64,000 bases of DNA from contig CM029669.1 in NCBI GenBank assembly GCA_017311315.1, positions 7,787,055 through 7,851,054 of the forward strand. Reading direction: 5' to 3'. Position 1 is the stretch's first letter, and the number at the start of each line of letters is the position of its first letter. The position numbers were made by a program, and so were the translations under genes. The DNA comes from Dendrocalamus latiflorus (Eukaryota; Streptophyta; Magnoliopsida; Poales; Poaceae). Below the pieces are notes generated by a model that was not told the DNA's origin, searched no databases, and saw only the letters and a program-made list of their open reading frames with translations. Below, piece after piece: positions 50,701 to 63,100 of the stretch.

Positions 50701-51566
50701 GGGCGCGGGTCTTGCGGAGGAAGAACGGAAAGAAATCGGCGTCGCGCGGGAGAGAGGAGAGGCGCCGGTACGGGCGGCGGCGGCGCGAGGAAGAAGAGGC
50801 GCGCGGGGAAGACACGCCTGACAGGCGGGGTCGGGCGGCAGTGAGAGAGGGGGGGGGCTGACGAGTGGGCCGGGTTGAGGAGAGAGAGGAGCGGGGCTCG
50901 GGTGGCTGGGATGTGGCCGCGTGGCCGAGGGCGGGGATCGGGCGGCCAAGAGAGGGGCGAGGCGCGGACGGGCCAGATGGGCCGGTGCGCGAGGGAGGGG
51001 GAATCCGGGCCGGCCAGGTGGCGAGCGGGCAGGAGGGGGAGGCGGGATCCGGGTGGCGGCGTGGGCGGCAATCCGGCCGTCCACGTGGCGGCCGGAGGGA
51101 GGGGTTGGAATTTTGGAATTTTAATTTTATTTTCTTGATTTTCTGAAAACCCGAGAAATAGCAATAAAGCTCAGAAAAATATGAAAATACCTCCAAAAAT
51201 TCCAGAAAAATTCACAGAATCTCCTGGAGATATTTTGGGCATAAATAAAATATTTCCAACTAATGTTGATATTTAATTTTCATACTTGAAATACTTTTTA
51301 TTTTCAAAAATAGGTTTTAAACTCCAGAAAATCCAGGAAACCAAATAAAAGCCAAATAACTCCAAATAATTAATTTGAATTAGGATTTTTATATAAATTC
51401 AAAATATCTTTTTATTTAACAATATTTTTAGGTTTTACTTAAAATACTTTTCAAATCTAGCTTTTCAAAAACAGAAATTCATGCCAAATCCAAATAAAAC
51501 TCAAATACTTTAAAATAATTAATTTGAATTTAAATTTTTCAGAACGCAAATTTTTGGGATGTTACA
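47711..51566 (-). mobile_element. Solo LTR, 3856 bp, long-LTR grass retrotransposon
   Basis: Bounded by TGTCGGGACCCCGG and GGGATGTTACA, with TSD 'gaatc' (47706-47710 and 51567-51571). Removing it gives an uninterrupted HOR unit of the expected 3283 bp. Minus orientation is inferred from a TATA box at 50564-50571, AATAAA at 47821-47826, and termini TGTAACATCCC at the start and GGTCCCGACA at the end. The block 49980-51100 is very GC-rich, and its ends are AT-rich. Long arginine/proline frames in the GC-rich block occur on both strands at once and are not taken as genes. No gag-pol is present. It shares 'gcttccgct' and 'tgtaataaag' near its 3' end with the 2.8-kb solo LTR, so the two may be distant relatives. 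Confidence 0.87.
50564..50571 (-). promoter_or_regulatory. TATA box of the 3.9-kb solo LTR
   Basis: Read on the minus strand, 'cccctataaaagct' contains TATAAAAG about 1.0 kb from the LTR start, in a GC-rich setting. This is a strong match for a U3 promoter and supports minus orientation. Confidence 0.6.
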
Positions 51567-52428
51567 GAATCGAGGCTAGAAATGAAACTGAAGGACGAAC
51601 ACTCCGATTGGAGTTCATATGCGCCCCAACTAATCTTGGCATGCTTTGGAATCCATCCGAGTAGGTGTGAAACTTTTCCCCACAATAGGCTGTAACTGAA
51701 ACAACAAACTCCTGGCACACAAAATCGTGGCATATAATGAAACTGGTTGTGAAACATCTCGAATGGAGTTCATATGCACCCTACATCATTTTGCCATGTA
51801 TTTTGAATCTGTCTGGGTTGGTGTGAAACTTTCCTCAACGACGGGTTCCAACCGTTACTACAGTGTCACTCATACGAAATCAATGCGTGAGAAGAAACTA
51901 AGTGAAAACAACTCGAATGGAACTCATATACACCCTATCTCATTTTGGCATGCATTTCGATTTCATCCCAGTCGGTATTACACTTTCCTCTGTGACGAGT
52001 TCCGTCTGAAACTCATACGAAATCAAGTCACGAAATGAAATTGAGTGCCAACACCCAGAATGGAATTCATATGCACCATAGCACACTTGAACATTTATTT
52101 TGAATCCGTCTAGATCGGTGTGAAGGTTTCCTCCACGACAGGTTCTAATTGGAAGTAGAAACTCCATTAATACAAAATCAATGCACAAAACAAAACTAAG
52201 TGTCAAACACCCAGAATGGAGTTTAGATGCGATGTAGCCCATTTTGGCATGCATTTCGAATCCGTCCAACTTGGTGTGAAACTTAACTCCGGGTACCATT
52301 AGATAGTACAAACTCTGTGAGCACAAAATCAATGAACGAAATGAAACTGACTGCCAACACCTCGGATGGAGCTCATATACGTCATAGCTTTTTTTGGCAT
52401 GCATTTCAAATCCGTCCAAGTCAGTGTG
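51567..52428. repeat. Satellite block, monomers 5-10, up to LTR copy F
   Basis: Completes the unit broken by the long solo LTR. Landmark 'aatcaatgcgtgag' at 51878. Confidence 0.95.
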
Positions 52429-53402
52429 TGATGAAGACGAGGTGCCCGATCTTTCGATGAGATTGATAACTATCGATTTGGGTGGAGGCGACTCTCACGA
52501 TCCGACTACAACCGTGCGACGACGCTTGCGGCTTAGCAATCGCAGAACCAACTCCAAAGTGTTATTGACCACGCTGGAGGCACGATCAACCTGAACACGA
52601 AGTTCAATCCCTGCGAGCAATCGGAGAACTAGCAAGAATAAGACGAAGGCAATCTGATATTGCAAATATGAATGAAGCATAAATTGTATTGCGAATAACA
52701 AAGATGGGATCTCGAAGCTGTCTTGACAGGTGGTCGTCCGACACAACTGAAGAACAAAGTTTGCACAATGGCTAAACCTAAACTCAACGAAATCCCAGTC
52801 TTAGCAACGGAGGCGGCGGCTCCTCTATAGGGAGAACGACCAGGGGGGTGTCCAAGGGCACGCCCTAGGGTTACAAGCCCATGGGCCCAAGTAGTGGTGG
52901 CGCAGCACCCTTTTTGACACGGACTCAGAAACCAATGTGGAGTCTGTTGATGATTGCGGCTGGCTCAAATGGAATTTGAAGATGAGGTTGGATCCGTTGG
53001 AAAATAGACTATACAAGCTTTCCATGAAGTACATGAACATCCCAAACGGAGTCCGTATGAGAAAGTTATGCCCGTTTGAACTTGGTTCCATCGCAGCAGT
53101 CCGAATCTGATTCCAGAACGTGTCCAACTCGAATCCTCATTTGGCTTGGCCCCAAAATGACGTGATGAACTCCATTATTCCTTCCATGCATGTCCATGCC
53201 TCCACGTCCCTCTCCTTCATCCTTTCCCAGGTTCCTAAGCACAATTAAATCACTTGCATTAGGTAGCGGTCTATTCTCAGTAATATATGAACCTAGGAAT
53301 GAATTCACCTGGTAATTAAGTTGACGAGCACGAGCTCGAGTAAGTGGTCCTTGTAACACTTGCTGTGGATGAGTTGTATCCATGGAAGGGATGTCCTCAT
53401 CA
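52429..53402 (-). mobile_element. Chromovirus-type solo LTR, copy F (974 bp)
   Basis: Same site and 'gtgtg' flanks. It has the short 'gactatacaagctt' form. The minus-strand polyprotein tail lies within 53066-53402. Confidence 0.85.
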
Positions 53403-55710
53403 GTGTGACACTTTCCTCGACGATGGGTTCCATCTGAAACTACAAACTCCATACGTACGATATCAAGGCACGAAATGAAACCGAGTACCAACACCCCAAT
53501 GGAGTTCATGTGCACACTAGATCATTTTGGCATGCATTTCGAATCCGTTTGAGTCGGTGTGAAACTTTGTCCATGATAGGGTCCATTGGGCAATACAAAC
53601 TCCATGCACAGAAAATCCAGCAACGTAATGAAACAGCGTGCCAACATCCCAAATGGAATTCATATGTGCCCCAGCTCATTTTAGCTTGCATCTTGAATGC
53701 GTCCGAGTCAGTGTAAAACTTGTTTCCACGATGGGTTCGACCTAAACTGCAAACACAATTCGTATGAAATCTCGGCACAAAACGAAATTAAGTTCCAAAC
53801 ACTACGAATGGAACTCATCTATGCTCTATCTTATTTTGGCACGTACACCGAATCTGTCAGAGTTGATGTCAAACTTTCCCCGATGACGGGTTTCATTGGG
53901 TAGTACAAACTCCATGAGCACAAATCGATGAACGGAATGAAACTGAGTGCCAAACACCTTGAATGGAGTTTGTGTACACCTTTGGTCATTTTGGCAGGCA
54001 TTTTGAATACGCCCGAGTTGGTGTGACACTTTCCTCCATGTCCTGTTCCATCTGAAACTACAAACTCCATTCGTAAATAATTGAGGCACGAAGTGAAGCA
54101 GAGAGCCAAACACCCTGAGTGGGGTTCATATGCGCCCTAACGCATTTCAGCATGCATTTCAAATCTATCTGAGTTGGTGTTAAACTTTCCTCAACGAGGG
54201 GTTCTATTAGGATGTACAAACTACATGAACGTGAAAATCTTGGCACGCAATGAAACTGAGAGCCAACACCTCGAATGATGTTCATACGTGTCTAGCTCAT
54301 TTTGACATTTATTACGAATCCATCCATGTCGGTGTGAAACTTTCCTCCGCGACGGGCTCCATTGGGCAAATCAAACTACCGGCGCACAAAATCTAGGCAC
54401 ATACTGAAATTGTGTACCAAACACCACGAATGGAGTTTATATGTGCGCTATCTCATTTTGTAATGTATTTCAAATCCGTTTGAGTCGGTGTGAAACTTTC
54501 CACCACGATGGATTCCAGCTGAAACTACAAACTCCATTTGTACGAAATAGAGACACGAAATGAAACCGAGTACCAAATACCCCGAATAGAGTTCACATGC
54601 AACCACTTTGGCATGCATTTTGAATCCGTCTGAGTCAGTATGAAACTTTGCTCTAAGATTGGTTTCAATTGAAAGTACAAACTCTATTCACACGCAATCG
54701 AGGCATGAAAAGAAACTAAGTGCCAAACACCGCGAATAGAGTTCATACGCACCCTAGCTCAGTTCACCATGCATATCGAATCCGTCTGAGTCGGTGTGAA
54801 ATGTCGTCCACGACGAGTTCCAATTGAAACTTCAAACTGCATTCATACCGAATCGAGGCAAGAAATGAAACTGAAGGCCGAACACCCCGATTGGAGTTCA
54901 TATGTGCCCCAACTAATCTTGGCATGCATTGGAATCCATCCGAGTAGGTGTGAAACTTTCCCCCACAATAGGCTGTAACTGAAACAACAAACTCCATGCA
55001 CACAAAATCGTGGCATATAATGAAACTGGTTGTGAAACATCTCGAATGGAGTTCATATGCACCCTACATCATTTTGCCATGTATTTTGAATCTGTCTGGG
55101 TTGGTGTGAAACTTTCCTCAACGACGGGTTCCAACCGTTACTACAGTGTCACTCATACGAAATCAATGCGTGAGAAGAAACTAAGTGAAAACAACTCGAA
55201 TGGAACTCATATACACCCTATCTCATTTTGGCATGCATTTCGATTTCATCCCAGTCGGTATGACACTTTCCTCTGTGACGAGTTCCGTCTGAAACTCATA
55301 CGAAATCAAGTCACGAAATGAAATTGAGTGCCAACACCCAGAATGGAATTCATATGCACCATAGCACACTTGAACATTTATTTTGAATCCGTCTAGATCG
55401 GTGTGAAGGTTTCCTCCACGACAGGTTCTAGTTGGAAGTAGAAACTCCATTCATACAAAATCAATGCACAAAACAAAACTAAGTGTCAAACACCAGAATG
55501 GAGTTTAGATGCGATGTAGCTCATTTTGGCATGCATTTCAAATCCGTCCAACTTGCTGTGAAACATAACTCTGGGTACCATTGGATAGTACAAACTCTGT
55601 GAGCACAAAATCAATGAACGAAATGAAACTGACTACCAATACCTCGGATGGAGCTCATATACGTCATAGCTCATTTTGGCATGCATTTCAAATCCGTCCG
55701 AGTCAGTGTG
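53403..55710. repeat. Satellite, 15-monomer block between LTR copies F and G
   Basis: Landmark at 55161, 3283 bp after 51878. Same monomer order. It shares 'cagtgtcactcatacg' with the preceding block (51871 and 55154), so these two are close relatives. Confidence 0.95.
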
Positions 55711-56683
55711 TGATGAAGACGAGGTGCCCGATCTTTCGATGAGATTGATAACTATCGATTTTGGTGGAGGCGACTCTCACGATCCGACTACAACCGTACG
55801 ACGACGCTTGCGCCTTAGCAATCGCTGTACCAACTCCAAAGTGTTATTGACCACGCTGGAGGCACGATCAACCTGAACACGAAGTTCAATCCCTGCGAGC
55901 AATCGAAGAACTAGCAAGAATAAGACGAAGGCAATCTGATATTGCAAATATGAATGAAGCATAAATTGTATTGCGAATAACAAAGATGGGATCTCGAAGC
56001 TGTCTTGACTGGTGGTCGTCCGACATAACTAAAGAACAAAGTTTGCACAATGGCTAAACCTAAACTCAACGAAATCCCAGTTTTAGCAACGGAGGCGGCG
56101 GCTCCTTTATCGGGATAACGACCAGGGGGTGTCCAAGGGCACGCCCTAGGGTTACAAGGCCCATGGGCCCAAGTAGTAGTGGCGCAGCACCCTTTTTGAC
56201 TCGGACTCAGAAACCAACGTGGAGTCTTTTGATGATTGCGGCTGGCTCAGATGGAATTTGAAGATGAGGTTGGATCCGTTGGAAAATAGACTATATAAGC
56301 TTTCCATGAAGTACATGAACGTCCCAAACGGAGTCCGTATGAGAAAGTTATGCCCGTTTGGACTTGGTTCCATCGCACCAGTACGAATCTGATTCCAGAA
56401 CGTGTCCAACTCGAATTCTCGTTTGGCTTGGCCCAAAGTGACGTGATGAACTCCATTATTCCTTCCATGCATGTCCATGCCTCCACGTCCCTCTCCTTCA
56501 TCCTTTCCCAGGTTCCTAAGCACAATTAAATCACTTGCATTAGGTAGCGGTCTATTCTCAGTAATATATGAACCTAGGAATGAATTCACCTGGTAATTAA
56601 GTTGACGAGCACGAGCTCGAGTAAGTGGTCCTTGTAACACTTGCTGTGGATGAGTTGTATCCATGGAAGGGATGTCCTCATCA
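55711..56683 (-). mobile_element. Chromovirus-type solo LTR, copy G (973 bp), last LTR-bearing unit
   Basis: Same site and flanks. It carries more private changes than the others (e.g. 'cctttatcgggataacg', 'gtggagtcttttg'). A one-base deletion in 'ttggcccaaagtg' shifts the polyprotein tail. More drift fits its place at the edge of the array. Confidence 0.85.
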
Positions 56684-57114
56684 GTGTGACACTTTCCTCG
56701 ACGATGGGTTCCATCTGAAATACAAACTCCATACGTACGATATCAAGGCACGAAATGAAACCGAGTACCAACACCCCAATGGAGTTCATGTGCACACTAG
56801 CTCATTTTGGCATGCATTTCGAATCCATTTGAGTCGGTGTGAAACTTTGTCCATGACAGGGTCCATTGGGCAATACAAACTCCATGCACAGAAAATCGAG
56901 CAACGTAATGAAACAGCGTGCCAACATCCCGAATGGAATTCATATGTGCCCCAGCTCATTTTAGCTTGCATCTTGAATGCGTCCGAGTCAGTGTAAAACT
57001 TGTTTCCATGATGTGTTCGACCTAAACTACAAACACAATTCGTATGAAATCTCAGCACAAAACGAAATTGAGTTCCAAACACTACGAATGGAGCTCATCT
57101 ATGCTCTATCTTTG
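56684..57114. repeat. Last monomers of the LTR-bearing HOR family
   Basis: Rest of monomer 10, then 11, 12 and the first part of 13. It stops at 'ctctatctt', where every other copy continues 'attttggcacgtac'. After the break the text is the tail of monomer 15 of the diverged family. Confidence 0.9.
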
Positions 57115-60100
57115 CACATACGTGAACGCAAAAACCTTGGCACGCAATGAAACTGAGAGCCAACACCTGTAATGATGTTCATATGTGTCCTCGCTCATTT
57201 TGACATGTATTACGAATCCGTCCATGTCGGTGTGAAGCTTTCTCCGCGACGGGCTCCATTGGGCAAATCAAACTACAGGCGCACAAAATCTAGACACGTA
57301 CTGAAAGTGTGTACCAAACACCGCGAATGGAGTTTATATATGTCCTATCTCATTTTGGTATGTATTTCAAATCCGTTTGAGTCGGTGTGAAACTTTCCAC
57401 CACGACGGATTCCAGCTGAAACTACAACTCCATTTGTACGAAATAGAGGCACGGAATGAAACTGAGTACCAAATACCCCGAATGGAGTTGACATGCACCC
57501 TAGCTCACTTTGGCGTGCATCTTGAATCCGTCTGAGTCAGCATGAAGCTTTGCTCTAAGATTGGTTTCGGTTGAAACTACAAACTCTGTTCACACGAAAT
57601 CGAGGCATGAAAAGAAACTAAGTGCCAAACCCCGCGAATAGAGTTCATATGCATCCTAGCTCAGTTCACCATGCATTTCGAATCCGTCTGAGTCGGTGTG
57701 AAATGTCCTCCACGACGAGTTCCAATCGAAACTACAAACTGCATTCATACCGAATTGAGGCAAGAAATGAAACTGAAGGCCGAACACCCCGATTGGAGTT
57801 CATATGCGCCCCAACGAATTTTGGCATGCATCTGGGATCCAGCCGACTAGGTGTGAAACTTTCCTCCACAATGGGCTGTAACTGAAACAACAAACTCCAT
57901 GCACACAAAATCGTGGCATATAATGAAACTGGTTGTGAAACATCTCGAATGGAGTTCATATGCACCCTATATCATTTTGGCATGCATTTTGAATCTGTCT
58001 GAGTTGGTGTGAAACTTTCCTCAACGACGGGTTCCAACCGATACTACAGTGCCATTCATAGAAAATCAGCGCGTGAAAAGAAACTAAGTGAAAAACAACT
58101 CGAGTGGAACTCATATACACCCTAGCTCGTTTTGGCATGCATTTCGATTTCATCCGGGTCGGTATGACACTTTCCTCTATGACGAGTTCCGTCCGAAACT
58201 TCAAACTCTGTTCACACGAAATCAAGTCACAAAATGAAACCGAGTCCAACACCCTGAATGGAATTCATATCCACCCTAGCACACTTCAACATTTATTTTG
58301 AATCCGTCTGGGTCGGTGTGAAGGTTTCCTCCACGACAGGTTCTAATTGGAAGCTGAAACTCCATTCATACAAAATCAAGGCACGAAACAAAACTAAGTG
58401 TCAAACACCCAGAATGCAGTTTAGATGCGATGTAGCTCATTTTGGCATGCATTTCGAATCCGTCCAACTTCGAGTGAAACTTAACTCCGGGAACCGTTGG
58501 ATAGTACGGACACTGCGAGCACAAAATCAATGAACGAAATGAAACTGACTGCCAATACCTCGGATGGAGCTCATATACGCCCTAGCTCATTTTGGCATGC
58601 ATTTCAAATCCGTCCTAGTAAGTGTGACACTTTCCACGACGATGGGTTCCACCTGAAACTGCAAACTCCATACGTACGAAATCAAGGCATGAAATGAAAC
58701 CGTGTGCCAAACACCCCAATGGAGTTAATATGCACCCTAGCTCATTTTGGCGTGCATTTCGAATCCGTTTGAGTCGGTGTGAAACTTTGTCCACGACAGG
58801 GTCCATTGGGCAATAAAAACTCCATGCACAGAAAATCGACCAACGTAATGAAACAGCGTGCCAACATCCCGAATGGAATTCATTTGTGCCCTAGCTCATT
58901 TTAGCTTGCATCTTGAATGCGTCCGAGTCGGTGTAAAACTTCTTTCCACGATGGGTTCCACCTGAACTTCAATTCGTATGAAATCTCGGCAGAAAATGAA
59001 ATTGAGTTCCAAACTCTACGAATGGTGTTCATCTATGCTCTATCTTATTTTGGCATGTACATTGAATCTGTCAGAGTTGATGTGAAACTTTCCCCGATGA
59101 CGGGTTTCATTGGGTAGTACAAACTCAATGAGCACAAACCGATGCATGGAATCAAACTATGCGCCAAACCCCTTGAACGGAGTTTATGTACACCTTTGGT
59201 CATTTTGGCATGCATTTTGAATACGTCTGACTCGGTGTGACACTTTCCTCCATGACCTGTTCCATCCGAAACTACAAACTCCATTCGTACAAAATTGAGG
59301 CACAAAATGAACAGAGTGCCAAACGCCCTGAGTGGGGTTCATATGCGCCCTAACGCATTTCAGCATGCGTTTCAGATCTATCTGAGTTGGTGTTAAACTT
59401 TCCTCGACGAGGGGTTCTATTGGGATGTGCAAACTACGTGAACGCAAAAACCTTGGCACGCAACGAAACTGAGAGCCAACACCTCGAATGATGTTCATAT
59501 GTGTCCTCGCTAATTTTGACATGTATTACGAATCCGTCCATGTCGGTGCGAAGCTTTCTCCGCGACGGGCTCCATTGGGCAAATCAAACTACAGGCGCAT
59601 AAAATCTAGACACGTACTGAAAGTGTGTACCAAACACCGCGAATGGAGTTTATATGTGTCCTATCTCATTTTGGTATGTATTTCAAATCCGTTTGAGTCG
59701 GTGTGAAACTTCCACCACGACGGATTCCAGCTGAAACTACAACTCCATTTGTACGAAATAGAGGCACGGAATGAAACTGAGTACCAAATACCCCGAATGG
59801 AGTTGACATGCACCCTAGCTCACTTTGGCGTGCATCTTGAATCCGTCTGAGTCAGCATGAAGCTTTGCTCTAAGATTGGTTTCGGTTGAAACTACAAACT
59901 CTGTTCACACGAAATCGAGGCATGAAAAGAAACTAAGTGCCAAACCCCGCGAATAGAGTTCATATGCATCCTAGCTCAGTTCACCATGCATTTTGAATCC
60001 GTCTGAGTCGGTGTGAAATGTCCTCCACGACGAGTTCCAATCGAAACTACAAACTGCACTCATACCGAATTGAGGTAAGAAATGAAACTGAAGGCCGAAC

Positions 60101-63100
60101 ACCCCGATTGGAGTTCATATGCGCCCCAACGAATTTTGGCATGCATCTGGGATCCAGCCGAGTAGGTGTGAAACTTTCCTCCACAATGGGCTGTAACTGA
60201 AACAACAAGCTCCATGAAAACAAAATCGTGGCATATAATGAAACTGGTTGTGAAACATCTCGAATGGAGTTCATATGCACCCTGCATCATTTTGGCATGC
60301 ATTTGGAATCAGTCTGAGTTGGTGTGAAACTTTCCTCAACGACGGGTTCCAACCGTTACTACAGTGCCATTCATAGGAAATCAACGCGTGAAAAGAAACC
60401 AAGTGAAAAACAACTCGAGTGGAACTCATATACACCCTAGCTCATTTTGGCATGCATTTCGATTTCATCCGGGTCGGTATGACACTTTCCTCTATGACGA
60501 GTTCCGTCCGAAACTTCAAACTCTATTCATACGAAATCAAGTCACGAAATGAAATCGAGTGCCAACACCCTGAATGAATTCATATCCACCCTAGCACACT
60601 TCAACATTTATTTTGAATCCGTCTGGGTCGGTGTGAAGGTTTCCTCCACGACAGGTTCTAACTGGAAGCAGAAACTCCATTCATACAAAATCAAGGCACG
60701 GAACAAAACTAAGTGTTAAACACCCAGAATGCAGTTTAGATGCGATGTAGCTCATTTTGGCATGCATTTCAAATCCGTCCAACTTCGAGTGAAACTTAAC
60801 TCCGGGAACCGTTGGATAGTACGGACACTGCGAGCACAAAATCAGTGAACGAAATGAAACTGACTGCCAATACCTCGGATGGAGCTCATATACGCCCTAG
60901 CTCATTTTGGCATGCATTTCAAATCCGTCCGAGTCAGTGTGACACTTTCCACGACGATGGGTTCCACCTGAAACTGCAAACTCCATACGTACGAAATCAA
61001 GGCATGAAATGAAACTGAGTGCCAAACACCCCAATGGAGTTCATATGCACCCTAGCTCATTTTGGCGTGCATTTCGAATCCGTTTGAGTCGGTGTGAAAC
61101 TTTGTCCACGACAGGGTCCATTGGGCAATACAAACTCCATGCACAGAAAATCGACCAACATAATGAAACAGCGTGCCAACATCCCGAATGGAATTCATAT
61201 GTGCCCTAGCTCGTTTTAGCTTGCCTCTTGAATGCGTCCGAGTCGGTGTAAAACTACTTTCCACGATGGGTTCCACCTGAACTTCAATTCGTATGAAATC
61301 TCGGCACAAAATGAAATTGAGTTCCAAACACTACGGATGGTGTTCATCTATGCTCTATCTTATTTTGGCATGTACATCGAATCTGTCAGAGTTGATGTGA
61401 AACTTTCCCCGATGACGGGTTTCATTGGGTAGTACAAACTCCATGAGCACAAACCGATGAACGGAATGAAACTAAGTGCCAAACCCCTTGAACGGAGTTT
61501 ATGTACACCTTTGGTCATTTTGGCATGCATTTTCAATACGTCCGACTCGGTGTGACACTTTCCTCCATGACCTGTTCCATCCGAAACTACAAACTCCATT
61601 CGTACAAAATTGAGGCACGAAATGAACAGAGTGCCAAACGCCCTGAGTGGGGTTCATATGCGCCCTAACGCATTTCAGCATGCGTTTCAGATCTATCTGA
61701 GTTGGTGTTAAACTTTCCTCGACGAGGGGTTCTATTGGGATGTGCAAACTACGTGAACGCAAAAACCTTGGCACGCAATGAAACTGAGAGCCAACACCTC
61801 GAATGATGTTCATATGTGTCCTCGCTCATTTTGACATGTATTACGAATCCGTCCATGTCGGTGCGAAGCTTTCTCCGCGACGGGCTCCATTGGGCAAATC
61901 AAACTACAGGCGCACAAAATCTAGACACGTACTGAAAGTGTGTACCAAACACCGCGAATGGAGTTTATATGTGTCCTATCTCATTTTGGTATGTATTTCA
62001 AATCCGTTTGAGTCGGTGTGAAACTTTCCACCACGACGGATTCCAGCTGAAACTACAACTCCATTTGTACGAAATAGAGGCACGGAATGAAACTGAGTAC
62101 CAAATACCCCGAATGGAGTTGACATGCACCCTAGCTCACTTTGGCGTGCATCTTGAATCCGTCTGAGTCAGCATGAAGCTTTGCTCTAAGATTGGTTTCG
62201 GTTGAAACTACAAACTCTGTTCACACGAAATCGAGGCATGAAAAGAAACTAAGTGCCAAACCCCGCGAATAGAGTTCATATGCATCCTAGCTCAGTTCAC
62301 CATGCATTTCGAATCCGTCTGAGTCGGTGTGAAATGTCCTCCACGACGAGTTCCAATCGAAACTACAAACTGCAGTCATACCGAATTGAGGCAAGAAATG
62401 AAACTGAAGGCCGAACACCCCGATTGGAGTTCATATGCGCCCCAACGAATTTTGGCATGCATCTGGGATCCAGCCGACTAGGTGTGAAACTTTCCTCCAC
62501 AATGGGCTGTAACTGAAACAACAAACTCCATGCACACAAAATCGTGGCATATAATGAAACTGGTTGTGAAACATCTCGAATGGAGTTCATATGCACCCTA
62601 TATCATTTTGGCATGCATTTTGAATCTGTCTGAGTTGGTGTGAAACTTTCCTCAACGACGGGTTCCAACCGATACTACAGTGCCATTCATAGAAAATCAG
62701 CGCGTGAAAAGAAACCAAGTGAAAAACAACTCGAGTGGAACTCATATACACCCTAGCTCATTTTGGCATGCATTTCGATTTCATCCGGGTCGGTATGACA
62801 CTTTCCTCTATGACGAGTTCCGTCCGAAACTTCAAACTCTATTCATACGAAATCAAGTCACGAAATGAAATCGAGTGCCAACACCCTGAATGAATTCATA
62901 TCCACCCTAGCACACTTCAACATTTATTTTGAATCCGTCTGGGTCGGTGTGAAGGTTTCCTCCACGACAGGTTCTAACTGGAAGCAGAAACTCCATTCAT
63001 ACAAAATCAAGGCACGGAACAAAACTAAGTGTTAAACACCCAGAATGCAGTTTAGATGCGATGTAGCTCATTTTGGCATGCATTTCAAATCCGTCCAACT

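Noticed and set aside
50259..51164. 301-codon minus-strand frame and several plus-strand frames in the GC-rich part of the 3.9-kb solo LTR
   Set aside because: Long frames on both strands at once reflect GC bias. They span the likely TATA box, and the products are low-complexity Pro/Arg/Gly text.
27939..51566. The two long insertions as the two LTRs of one retrotransposon
   Set aside because: Each has its own 5-bp duplication, different ends and different length, and satellite lies between them.
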